A stretch of 23,992 bases of DNA, taken from Candidatus Methanoperedens sp. GTDB taxonomy: Archaea > Halobacteriota > Methanosarcinia > Methanosarcinales > Methanoperedenaceae. The position numbers and the translations under genes are program-made. The stretch spans positions 1 to 23,992 of the forward strand of contig JAPZAN010000007.1 in assembly GCA_027460605.1 (NCBI GenBank), written 5' to 3'. Numbering within the stretch: position 1 is the stretch's first letter; each line of letters begins with the position of its first letter. The notes under the pieces were generated by a model. That model was not told the DNA's origin. It did not search any database and saw only the letters and a program-made list of their open reading frames with translations. Shown piece by piece: positions 1-7,786 of this stretch.

Positions 1-363
1 GGCTTGCCAAAATATGTGATGGGCAATGTTCATGACCATCCGGGCAGGGAAGACCTTGCCAATTCTCACGCATGGAAACTCATGTTCCAGTTCAAGGAAT
101 ATGTGGACAAGAATTGTGGGGAATGTAAATATATCAAATTCTGCCGGGGCGGCTGTCCCTACAACGCCATGGCGCCTACGGATTGTGAAATAAAGGGCGT
201 CGATCCCCACTGTACTGCCTATAAGAGGATATTCAAGGAAATTACCGAGCGGTGGGAAAAGGAGTTTTTGGGAGGCGGCGATATGCCGATGTTTGGGTTT
301 CAACCGGGGCCTGTGAGTGGTGCAAAGCCGGGAGTGATGGCGATAATGACGAAACGGCTTTGA
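1..363 (+). CDS. Radical SAM/SPASM protein, C-terminal fragment
   Basis: The reading frame is open from the first base, so the gene begins outside the window and only about 120 C-terminal residues are present. They carry a cysteine-rich block, CGEC followed by FCRGGCPYNA, then DCEIKG and DPHC. This is the pattern of a SPASM domain that binds auxiliary iron-sulfur clusters in peptide-modifying or sulfatase-maturating radical SAM enzymes. The radical SAM core with its CxxxCxxC motif must lie upstream. The tail after the last cysteine is rich in Gly, Pro and Met. Family membership is well supported by the cysteine spacing. The substrate cannot be told from this piece, though the methanogen peptide-modifying radical SAM group is a plausible home. 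Confidence 0.75.
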   Translation, partial: GLPKYVMGNVHDHPGREDLANSHAWKLMFQFKEYVDKNCGECKYIKFCRGGCPYNAMAPTDCEIKGVDPHCTAYKRIFKEITERWEKEFLGGGDMPMFGFQPGPVSGAKPGVMAIMTKRL

Positions 364-492
364 TAGCGATTAAGGGGCAAATCCTCTTATCATCACTTGC
401 GTTCAGCTTCTTGGCGGTCAGGTATTTCATTTTATCTGCTAAAAAACTATCTCAATCCTTCATAAATCTTTCATGCCAAAGTTAGCTATGGA

Positions 493-1257
493 TTATTGGG
501 AAATAACCTCAATACTCCTCCGCAGCTCCTGCATCAAATCCCTTGGCGCAGCGGGCTTTGCTTTGGCTTCCACTATAATTTCCTCACCCTTCTCTTTCTG
601 CATTACCATTTTTTCAACCATGCTGCGGTAGTTATCCTCGTACTCTTCAAGCTCAAATTTCCCGGAGAGCTTTTCGACAAGAGCCGAGGCAAGCTTGACC
701 TCATCATCAGTCGGAGCCGGAAGTTCATCCAGTACCTCATTGATTTCGTGTATTTCCTGCGAATAGTGAAGCGTGGTGAGCATAAGTCCTTTCTGGTAAC
801 CTGCAATGACGCACACATGTTCCTTGCCGTGCATCACCATTCTTGCAGCCATAGCCTTGTTGTGCAGGGTCAAAACTTTTTGAATCAGCGCATAAGCCTT
901 TTCCGCCCCTTTTTCAGGCGCTATGAAATAAAAGGAATCAAAGGCGATAGGGATGATTTCAGCCGTGTCAACGAATTTATCCACTGTGATAATCCCGGAA
1001 TTCTCAGGTTCAAGCACATCCAGTTCTTTCCGGGTGAACACCACAAACCTGTCCTTCTCGATAGGAAAACCCTTGTTCATATTATCGTAAGGAACCTCTT
1101 TTCCGCACACAGGGCACCAGCGCTTCAGGTTTATAGGAGTATTGCAGGTCCCGCATAAATTCCGGAAATGCACTTTCCTGTCCTCGGTCGCTGCAAACAA
1201 TTTTACCGGGATGTTTATCAGTACGAAACTGATGCTACCTGACCACACCGCTCGCAT
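493..1257 (-). CDS. ku: Ku protein, prokaryotic non-homologous end joining
   Basis: At 254 residues it has the usual length of a prokaryotic Ku. It opens with the hallmark MRAVWSGSISFVLINIPVKLF-like strand and continues with conserved stretches such as VPYDNMNKGF, FVVFTRKEL and the GLMLTTLHY segment of the ring. Ku homodimers encircle broken DNA ends and recruit a LigD-type ligase. Residues 35, 38, 48 and 51 form two CxxC pairs, a probable zinc knuckle that many bacterial Ku proteins do not have intact. The C-terminus is lysine- and glutamate-rich and short. No ligase, polymerase or phosphoesterase of the LigD system lies beside it, so partners would be elsewhere. The ATG at 1257 is followed at once by the conserved N-terminus. 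A TATA-like TTTTATTA lies about 30 bases upstream. Confidence 0.93.
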   Translation of the reverse strand: MRAVWSGSISFVLINIPVKLFAATEDRKVHFRNLCGTCNTPINLKRWCPVCGKEVPYDNMNKGFPIEKDRFVVFTRKELDVLEPENSGIITVDKFVDTAEIIPIAFDSFYFIAPEKGAEKAYALIQKVLTLHNKAMAARMVMHGKEHVCVIAGYQKGLMLTTLHYSQEIHEINEVLDELPAPTDDEVKLASALVEKLSGKFELEEYEDNYRSMVEKMVMQKEKGEEIIVEAKAKPAAPRDLMQELRRSIEVISQ

Positions 1258-1356
1258 AATTATAAATTTGATGCGCAGGGTAATAAAACTTGCTTATGTT
1301 ATAGCAGGGTTCGTAAATTTCCATAATTTCAAATCCTGACGTCTCGTTTTTAGACG

Positions 1357-1406
1357 GGATAACAGGATTGACCGGATAAATCCTGTTCATCCTGTTAATC
1401 CTGTCC
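1357..1406. repeat. Intergenic TCCTGTT repeat with inverted left arm
   Basis: Three 7-base units, TCCTGTT, TCCTGTT and TCCTGTC, begin at 1381, 1390 and 1399, an exact 9-base period with linkers CA and AA. The left part, GGATAACAGGATT (1357-1369), is the reverse complement of AATCCTGTTCATCC (1379-1392) apart from one inserted base, so a hairpin can form. A small separate CGTCT/AGACG stem lies just before it (1340-1356). It sits between the divergent ku and HAD genes. No coding role is seen. Confidence 0.7.
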
Positions 1407-1508
1407 AGGCCCCGAGGCTTTTTATTCACGGCTATGATTATTTAAGAACGTGATTATAGCAAATGAAGCTCACTACAGGGGCACGAAGTAGCAGCATCTT
1501 GGGAAAAT

Positions 1509-1517
1509 CTAAATACC
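1509..1517 (+). promoter_or_regulatory. TATA box for the HAD gene, leaderless start
   Basis: CTAAATACC is centred 26 bases before the ATG at 1539. This is the archaeal TATA-to-start-site distance, so transcription probably begins at or next to the start codon. That favours the ATG over the in-frame TTG at 1530. Confidence 0.55.
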
Positions 1518-1538
1518 CATAAAAGCCGTTTGTATGCT

Positions 1539-2348
1539 ATGAAAATTGCCGTGGTGTTTGACAGCGCAGGAACACTGCTTCGCATGTATCGCGTGGCAAA
1601 GAACATACATACAGGCGAATATCTGGATGAAGTAGTATCAACCGAGCTTGTCGGAAAAAAACCATATTGCGCTCTTCTTGTAATGCAGGTGGATTCTAAT
1701 AAACTGGTTAACTGCCCGCCTGACATGCTCGTCTCGGATTTTATCAGGAAATACAAAATCGATATAGAAGTGGGATGTTCGAGATCCCAGATAAATAAAG
1801 CCATTGCTGTATCCGTGGTTGAAAGCGATACAAGAGCTGCAATGTCTGATTTACAGGACGTTATGGCAGCAGTCAAAAAACGGTGCAAGGATATTTTTTA
1901 TATGGGTGTCGGGTTGATTATTGATGTGGACGGAAAAAACATTCCGTACGTCATCTGCACAGGCGGGAAAGTGTATTCCAACACCCCTTTTGTAATAAAT
2001 GCCCTCAATGAACGGCATATAGATACGTACATAGCTTCGGGCGACAGCATGCGTAACCTGGGAGCACTTGCGAATAATGTGAATCTGCCCTTAGACCGGG
2101 TGTTTGAGATAGCCACGCCAAGGAAAAAAGAAGAGATTGTGAAGAGATTGAAGCAGCAATACGATAAGGTGATTATGGTGGGCGATGGGATTAATGACTT
2201 GCTTGCGATGCGCGCAGCGGATTTGGGGGTGCTTTCGATACAGCAGACTGGGAAGTGCCCGAAGCTTCTGTGCGAGGAGGCGGATGTGGTGATAAGGGAT
2301 ATTAAGGAGATAGTTGGGGTTATAGAAAATAGGGTTCTCAAGATTTGA
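1539..2348 (+). CDS. HAD-superfamily hydrolase, P-type-ATPase-like
   Basis: The product of about 269 residues shows all four HAD motifs. Near the N-terminus is VFDSAGT, where the first Asp would be the nucleophile. SGDS in mid-protein is motif II, the Lys-rich RKKEEIVKRLK is motif III, and VGDGINDLLAMRAADLGV is motif IV. The C-terminal half resembles the phosphorylation domain of P-type ATPases, but there are no membrane segments, so it is a soluble protein. Motif I has DSAGT, with Ala where phosphatases normally have the second Asp of DxD. In this it resembles the Thr-bearing DKTGT motif of ATPases, and may affect phosphatase turnover. The start at ATG 1539 is preferred to the upstream TTG because of the TATA spacing. 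The substrate is unknown. Confidence 0.85.
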   Translation: MKIAVVFDSAGTLLRMYRVAKNIHTGEYLDEVVSTELVGKKPYCALLVMQVDSNKLVNCPPDMLVSDFIRKYKIDIEVGCSRSQINKAIAVSVVESDTRAAMSDLQDVMAAVKKRCKDIFYMGVGLIIDVDGKNIPYVICTGGKVYSNTPFVINALNERHIDTYIASGDSMRNLGALANNVNLPLDRVFEIATPRKKEEIVKRLKQQYDKVIMVGDGINDLLAMRAADLGVLSIQQTGKCPKLLCEEADVVIRDIKEIVGVIENRVLKI

Positions 2349-2516
2349 TTTGCAAGCGACTTTTTAACAGGGAAAGAAATAGAGATTGCAATGAACAGGC
2401 ACTCTCCCACGTGAATCGCTGTTACTCCCAACGCTCTCTGCCCCGCCTAACAGTATCGTTGATTATAAAAAGATGATCCTGTAGAATATCCAAAAATGAA
2501 ATAACGAAACCAGCTT

Positions 2517-2554
2517 TGCACCTAAAGTACCGTTTTTGAGCGACTTTAGGTGCA
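2517..2554. repeat. Perfect 12-base inverted repeat (hairpin)
   Basis: The arms TGCACCTAAAGT (2517-2528) and ACTTTAGGTGCA (2543-2554) are exact reverse complements, separated by 14 bases. It lies about 170 bases after the HAD gene, and no T-run follows directly. It could be an RNA hairpin, a binding site or the end of a lost mobile element. Confidence 0.65.
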
Positions 2555-2872
2555 GGATTAAAAAATGTAACGGATTTTAGATGTTCGATTGCTTTAAGCA
2601 CATGCTTACTCTAGTTATAACCATTTAAAGTGGTTAACCATTTATAATTATAGTGATCGGAAAATTAATGATGATGAAACATTTGTAAGAAAATGAGGAG
2701 ATAAACCGTGGGAAGGTTTAATAATAAAGAAATGCATAACAATTATTACTAGGGGTTAAAAAAGCAATATCATTAAAATATAAAGAACTATTAAGGATAA
2801 TTGTAATGAGCATAGTAAACATTATATAATTGAAAGGTATTAATAAATAATGTCAAAAAGAAATGTCGAAAG

Positions 2873-2924
2873 ACTTAAATACTCTAAAAATATCAAGTTT
2901 GATGTGTGAGAAAATGTCACACAT
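2873..2924 (+). promoter_or_regulatory. TATA box followed by an operator-like palindrome
   Basis: A TATA element, CTTAAATAC, lies at 2874-2882. About 25 bases downstream, where transcription should start, is the perfect inverted repeat ATGTGTGA (2902-2909) and TCACACAT (2917-2924) with a 7-base spacer. A palindrome over the start site of an archaeal promoter is a typical repressor position. It precedes the two-gene unit at 2979. Confidence 0.55.
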
Positions 2925-2978
2925 TACTCTCTGTAATATTGTTTACAAACCTTAGGTAGTAAAATAGAAGGTGAATAT

Positions 2979-3233
2979 ATGGTCAAGGGAAAAAAAACGA
3001 ATCCAGAGTTGGACGAAGAGGCAAACCAGTTAAATGCATTCGTGAAGAATGTAGAAAAGGCAGCTACAATCAAGAATAAATTCCAAGGTAACTATGTTGC
3101 CATATGCGACCAAAAAGTTGTCGGATATGATATTGAATATAATAACCTCTGGAATAAGATTTTGCCATACATATCTGAAAAGCAGTTGTACGTAAGCTAC
3201 ATACCGGAAGAGAACGAAGTTCTTGTTGTATAA
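2979..3233 (+). CDS. Small DUF5678-like protein
   Basis: This is an 84-residue soluble protein. The N-terminal third is polar and Lys/Glu/Asn-rich, probably helical. The core at about residues 35-60, GNYVAICDQKVVGYDIEYN, has the pattern of DUF5678 domains (a short strand, 'YVAI..DGKVV', then a helix). The role of that family is not known. A strong ribosome site, GAAGGTGA, lies at 2968-2975 just before the ATG. The gene is followed after 20 bases by the retropepsin-like gene, and the two are probably one transcript. DUF5678 proteins beside retropepsin-like proteases are a pairing I recall from other archaea and bacteria, which supports the assignment. The low GC content relative to flanking genes suggests a transferred unit. 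Confidence 0.65.
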   Translation: MVKGKKTNPELDEEANQLNAFVKNVEKAATIKNKFQGNYVAICDQKVVGYDIEYNNLWNKILPYISEKQLYVSYIPEENEVLVV

Positions 3234-3253
3234 CCACTATTGGCGGCAAGCGA

Positions 3254-3730
3254 ATGGCAATAATTAGATGTGTCTTGCGAGGTTTCCCTAGCAGACCATT
3301 CGTTTCTACATGGATAAAAGTTGAAGGTTGTCAAGGCAGACCCGTTAATTTTCTTATCGATACTGGATCAGCTTATAGCTTTCTTTCACCAAATGATGCA
3401 GTTTCATTCGGGCTTATAGTGGGTAAGTTACCAAGACCATCAGCGCCTCAATATATATCTAGTATTGGTGGTGCGATTCCCAATTGTGATTTAGGGATGA
3501 TAGACAATTATAATGCGAAATTTTTAACAGAGCATAGTTGGTATGAGTTAATGAATGAACAGGACGATAAACTATTAGTCATAAAACAAGACCATGGCTA
3601 TAAATTACCTTCGATATTGGGTGTTGATTTTTTGACCAGACACGGTCTAAGGCTGGTTTTAGATAACAAACGGAATTTTGTTGAACTTAGAACAGGCAGT
3701 GAAGATATTAGGGCACAGGATTTTAACTAA
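3254..3730 (+). CDS. Retropepsin-like aspartic protease (clan AA)
   Basis: The 158-residue protein has the active-site loop FLIDTGSAYSFLSP at residues 33-46, with Asp36-Thr-Gly-Ser, preceded by a hydrophobic strand. Near residues 120-127 it has ILGVDFLTRHGLRLVLD, the second conserved segment of single-domain retropepsin-like proteases, which act as homodimers. There is no signal peptide or membrane segment, so it should be cytoplasmic. Single-domain prokaryotic relatives are mostly uncharacterised. It is the second gene of the AT-rich two-gene unit and starts 20 bases after the DUF5678-like gene. The ATG at 3254 is the only suitable start before the conserved region and has just a weak upstream ribosome site. 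The natural substrate is unknown; the partner protein is a candidate target or regulator. Confidence 0.8.
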   Translation: MAIIRCVLRGFPSRPFVSTWIKVEGCQGRPVNFLIDTGSAYSFLSPNDAVSFGLIVGKLPRPSAPQYISSIGGAIPNCDLGMIDNYNAKFLTEHSWYELMNEQDDKLLVIKQDHGYKLPSILGVDFLTRHGLRLVLDNKRNFVELRTGSEDIRAQDFN

Positions 3731-3805
3731 TACTTCATTAACTTGTGCTGTTCTTGTCTGATCTTTACAGAATCTTTGAATTTACCCTTTATCATGTGCC
3801 ATTCT

Positions 3806-3864
3806 GACCGAAAAGTAATCATTTTGTCCGAAAAGTCAGCTTTTTAGGACACTATTCGGACAAA
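3806..3864. repeat. Tandem 20-mers overlapping an inverted repeat
   Basis: Two adjacent 20-base copies (3806-3825 and 3826-3845) share the pattern G-CCGAAAAGT-A-C--TTTT and match at 16 of 20 positions. The second copy also begins an inverted repeat: TTTGTCCGAA (3823-3832) is the exact reverse complement of TTCGGACAAA (3855-3864). The element lies between the convergent retropepsin and aminotransferase genes, just outside the aminotransferase stop. It could act as a bidirectional end-of-transcript structure. Confidence 0.55.
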
Positions 3865-3872
3865 GCTCATAT

Positions 3873-4978
<1,106 letters not shown>

Positions 4979-4982
<4 letters not shown>

Positions 4983-5581
4983 TCAAAAACCGTATGCCTT
5001 TTCTTCAATTCCGCTTCGCTTGCCCCTGTCCTGACCATCAACTCAGATACGACTGCATCAAGAAAAACAAGTGCGGTTATTTCAAAAATAGTCCCAAGAG
5101 GCGCAAGCTCCGGATACCCCACCATCCGCCGTTCATGGTAATCCTCGTAAATGACATCTTCTTTAGGTCTCCCCGGGACTATCACAACGATATCTGAAAT
5201 CTTCCCGAGGGTAGAATCCTTATTTGAGGTTATGACCGCCAGTTTCGAACCTATTTTTTTAGCGATACCGCCAAGGTTTGCAATGGAAGGCGTCTCACCC
5301 GAGCCGGAAACCGTGATAACAAGGTCATCGGGCTGTACTGCGGGAGTTGTTGTCTCTCCAACCACGAAAACATTAAATCCCATATGCATAAGCCGCATCG
5401 CAAAAGCCTTTGCAGCAAGACCCGACCTTCCCGCCCCCATCAGGAATATTCGCTGCGAGCCCATTATTTCATCGACCAGTCTTTTTACCGAACCAGTGTC
5501 GAGTTTTGAAGAAACTTTTTTAATGTGTTTCGCAATAAGGTTCATCGAGGCGATTGTAGCTTTGCATTCTTTATTTACCAT
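4979..5581 (-). CDS. hxlB: 6-phospho-3-hexuloisomerase (SIS domain)
   Basis: A 200-residue SIS-domain protein. The sugar-phosphate site is recognisable in FLMGAGRSGLAAKAFAMRL (residues about 46-64) and in the serine-rich VSGSGETPS. It ends in the family-typical ELKKRHTVFE. The length is typical of HxlB/PHI, which converts 3-hexulose 6-phosphate to fructose 6-phosphate. In archaea this reaction is run in reverse with HxlA or Fae-Hps to make ribulose 5-phosphate or release formaldehyde. No hxlA lies in the window. The start codon follows the stop of the upstream gene with no gap, and its own stop overlaps the aminotransferase start, so all are co-transcribed. Its place behind a methylthionucleoside phosphorylase leaves open a related isomerase role. 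Confidence 0.9.
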
Positions 5582-6091
5582 TTAAACACCCTTTTCTTCT
5601 TCTTTATATTCAATCCGCTTTAGTTCCCAGCCGTCAAGTTTCTTCAACTCGTTGAATATTAAAATTATCCTGTCAAGGCTTCCATCCCAGAAAAGTGTTT
5701 TTCTCACATCCTTTTCCTTAAGCTGGTTGACGATGGATTTTACGAAATGCGCAAGCGCAACTTTCTTCGAAAACGGCACATTGAAAATCGCCTTGTACCC
5801 GCCTTTGGTTCTTGCATATGATGTCAATACATATCCCATATTCTCATACTCCGGGATGGTACTGAAATCACATATTACCTCCTGTTCATGATTTACAGAA
5901 GAATCCATCCCGGAAATCCCGAAAATGACGTCGCGAATCAATGATTCGCTTACCTGCCTGCCAAACCATAATATGATTTTGCCGGGGGTCAATGATACAG
6001 TTACATCATCCCGCCCCAACTCCACCATCGTTATATCACGCGAATCAGTGAAAAAAATTGCCTTGCCCAAATCCTCATTAACCACATTCAT
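5582..6091 (-). CDS. Uncharacterised 169-residue protein
   Basis: I do not recognise this protein. It is soluble, with alternating beta-type segments (ITMVELGRDDVTVSLTPGKIILWFG, then VICDFSTIPEYENMGYVLTSY) followed by a more helical, Lys-rich C-terminal part ending in EEEKGV. No catalytic motif or metal cluster stands out, and it has just one cysteine. It lies in the middle of the salvage operon, 38 bases after the phosphorylase gene and with no gap before hxlB, so it is very likely made with them. The strict adjacency suggests a subunit, regulator or auxiliary enzyme of that pathway. The codon use resembles its neighbours. Confidence 0.75.
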   Translation of the reverse strand: MNVVNEDLGKAIFFTDSRDITMVELGRDDVTVSLTPGKIILWFGRQVSESLIRDVIFGISGMDSSVNHEQEVICDFSTIPEYENMGYVLTSYARTKGGYKAIFNVPFSKKVALAHFVKSIVNQLKEKDVRKTLFWDGSLDRIILIFNELKKLDGWELKRIEYKEEEKGV

Positions 6092-6129
6092 TCATCTACC
6101 TGAAGCCATATAATGTTTTTGAGGTAAAA

Positions 6130-6981
6130 TTATAGATATTTCCCTACAAGATCATTCAATTTTCTCCTTGTATCCACAGGAATCTTATCGGGCGCTGTGA
6201 TTATTGCCCCTGATAATGCATTGGCGCAGATACATTTTCTCTCAAGTGATATCCTCGGGATAGCCTCTTTTATGATATTCCGGACCGATTCCTCGTTCTT
6301 CACGGCATTCGCGATGACGGTTTCGATAGTGACATCCTCTTCATGCCAGACATCATAATCCGTCACTGTCGCAATCATGCTGTAACATATCTCGGCTTCA
6401 CGCGCAAGTTTTGCTTCCGGAAGCGCGGTCATCCCGATAATATCAAAACCGAGACTTTGATAAACCCTTGATTCAGCTCGCGTGGAAAACTGCGGTCCTT
6501 CCATGCAGACATATGTTCCTTTTTTCTGGACTGAATATCCAAGTTCAGTTGTGATATCGGCAAGCAATGATGACACCTCAGGGCAGAAAGGGTCTGCAAA
6601 ACCGATGTGAACAACGAGACCTTCATCAAAGAATGTGCTCTCGCGCGTCTTTGTCCTGTCAAAAATCTGGTCAGGAATCACGATATCAAGGGGCTTGAGT
6701 TCAAGCTTCAGGCTACCGACGGCTGAGGCTGAAATTATCCTTTTGACTCCGAGTTTCTTGAGAGCCAGGATATTGGCGCGGGAATTCAATTTGCTCGGGG
6801 ATATCCTGTGCCCTTTGCCGTGCCTGGGAAGAAATGCAACATTAGTTTCTCCGAATGACCCGATGGTGATAGCGTCAGACGGTTTTCCAAAAGGCGTATC
6901 GATTTCAACTTCCTTTACGTTATCCAGCATCGAGGTATCATAAACGCCGCTGCCCCCGATTATTGCAATATCCGCATGCAT
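6130..6981 (-). CDS. mtnP: S-methyl-5'-thioadenosine/thioinosine phosphorylase
   Basis: A 283-residue member of the PNP/MTAP family. It starts with IAIIGGSGVYD (phosphate-loop region), then FLPRHGKGHRISPS, the core SASAVGSL, the CMEGPQFSTRAESR segment and MTALPEAKLAREAEI, and closes the active site with TDYDVWHEED. These features place it with MTAP rather than ordinary purine nucleoside phosphorylase. It cleaves the by-product of polyamine or SAM chemistry to a base plus 5-methylthioribose 1-phosphate. In some methanogens the homologue prefers methylthioinosine after deamination, so the exact substrate (adenosine or inosine form) is uncertain. It starts 4 bases after the phosphoribosyltransferase gene, which would salvage the released base, a functional match. 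Confidence 0.9.
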   Translation of the reverse strand: MHADIAIIGGSGVYDTSMLDNVKEVEIDTPFGKPSDAITIGSFGETNVAFLPRHGKGHRISPSKLNSRANILALKKLGVKRIISASAVGSLKLELKPLDIVIPDQIFDRTKTRESTFFDEGLVVHIGFADPFCPEVSSLLADITTELGYSVQKKGTYVCMEGPQFSTRAESRVYQSLGFDIIGMTALPEAKLAREAEICYSMIATVTDYDVWHEEDVTIETVIANAVKNEESVRNIIKEAIPRISLERKCICANALSGAIITAPDKIPVDTRRKLNDLVGKYL

Positions 6982-6985
6982 AATT

Positions 6986-7648
6986 TCACGCCCCGGTATA
7001 TTCCCAGGTTTTTTTGCCTGAAACGGATTTTGTTCTCAGCATCCCTCTTCTTGTCATCTCATCGAGTATCTCTTCCATCCTGTCCGGCTGTGCTATTTCA
7101 AAGTTGATAGGATCGAGATTATGGTATTTTAAAAGTCCAGACCTGATTTTTTCAATATCCCATTCATTAAGTTTTTCCTTTGCCATAAGGCGCGATATGA
7201 TATCGATCAGATCCTCGATGAAATTCCATGGATATACGATCCAGCCCCATTCCTGTACAACCTCGCCGCAATAATCAGGCTTGATTTCAGAAGTGTATAG
7301 ATACTGGAGGACTGCGGTCCTTACCTCTTTCGGTTTCTGCTTGAGAACATATTCTTTCGCATGGGCGATACTTTTACCGGTATCATTGTCTGCCAGGGGG
7401 TATCTGATAGCGGGCCCGCTGCCTGCGTTTGCAGCACCTACGTAATGTTCGATCTTGAGGCTTGTCAGGTCGTTAAGACCCAGGAAATCACACAGCACCC
7501 TGCCTGCAAACCAGCCCCCCCGGGCCAGCGCGATTATCGTATCTGGCTTATATCCGGATTTCTTAATTTCATTTGCGACATGCCTGCAAAGGTCATAAAT
7601 ATAGTCCCAGTTTGTTATTACACACCTGAATTTGTCGGGAAGTACCAT
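6986..7648 (-). CDS. Archaeal phosphoribosyltransferase with shortened PRPP loop
   Basis: The 220-residue protein starts with a conserved archaeal type I PRT region: DTIIALARGGWFAGRVLCDFLG (residues 36-57) and SLKIEHYVG. The C-terminal half (YCGEVVQEWGWIVYPWNFIEDLIDIISRLM) is also typical. It would make IMP, GMP, XMP or AMP from a base and PRPP. The PRPP-binding motif normally reads VLIVDD(I/V)xDTGxS. Here only DNDTGKS (87-93) remains, joined directly to IRYPLA. The hydrophobic strand and the acidic pair just before it are missing, about 14 residues short of the expected pattern, as from an in-frame deletion around 7385-7400. The enzyme may be impaired or assembled differently. It is the first gene of the salvage operon, 4 bases before the phosphorylase gene. 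Confidence 0.8.
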   Translation of the reverse strand: MVLPDKFRCVITNWDYIYDLCRHVANEIKKSGYKPDTIIALARGGWFAGRVLCDFLGLNDLTSLKIEHYVGAANAGSGPAIRYPLADNDTGKSIAHAKEYVLKQKPKEVRTAVLQYLYTSEIKPDYCGEVVQEWGWIVYPWNFIEDLIDIISRLMAKEKLNEWDIEKIRSGLLKYHNLDPINFEIAQPDRMEEILDEMTRRGMLRTKSVSGKKTWEYTGA

Positions 7649-7743
7649 TATTCCACCGCATCGAAAATGTATTACAGAGACATATATTTTTTGTAATCAT
7701 TTGTAACCTTATGATAATCAGAAAGATGATGAAAATAAATAAG

Positions 7744-7752
7744 TATTTATAC
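7744..7752 (+). promoter_or_regulatory. TATA box of the KaiC-TIM unit
   Basis: TATTTATAC lies 35-43 bases before the ATG at 7787, in the 138-base divergent gap between the phosphoribosyltransferase and KaiC-like genes. The expected start site is near 7774, giving a short leader that contains the weak ribosome site AGGTTGA. Confidence 0.5.
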
Positions 7753-7786
7753 GGTAAAAGGTTATTATTATTCAGGTTGAATACCA

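Larger units (their letters stand above)
2349..2978. other. 630-base AT-rich gene-free stretch
   Basis: No convincing gene is seen. The first 100 bases are of mixed composition; from about 2580 the stretch is strongly AT-rich. It holds a perfect 12-base inverted repeat (2517-2554) and a 19-base near-palindrome at 2618-2636, TAACCATTTAAAGTGGTTA, whose left part AACCATTTA is repeated directly at 2636. A TATA-like TTTATAAT at 2641 is followed by a GAGGAGA ribosome site and a GTG at 2709 that opens only a 14-codon frame, possibly the remains of a decayed gene. The 3' end carries the promoter of the next gene. Confidence 0.5.

Noticed and set aside
496..1158. A 220-codon open frame on the plus strand opposite ku
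   Set aside because: It is the shadow of ku, rich in His, Phe and Leu with no recognisable domain, while the opposite strand encodes a clear Ku protein.
1357..1406. CRISPR-like array
   Set aside because: The units are 7 bases with 2-base linkers, far too short for repeats and spacers, and no cas genes are present.
1898..2431. A 177-codon open frame on the minus strand over the HAD gene
   Set aside because: The HAD motifs on the plus strand are unambiguous; the reverse frame is Ser/Ile-rich and has no family features.
2668..2720. C/D box guide RNA
   Set aside because: An ATGATGA box-C-like word is present but no CTGA box D at a suitable distance, and no paired C'/D' boxes.
2902..2924. A CRP site
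   Set aside because: The spacing is 7, not 6, and CRP is a bacterial regulator; kept only as an operator of unknown binder.
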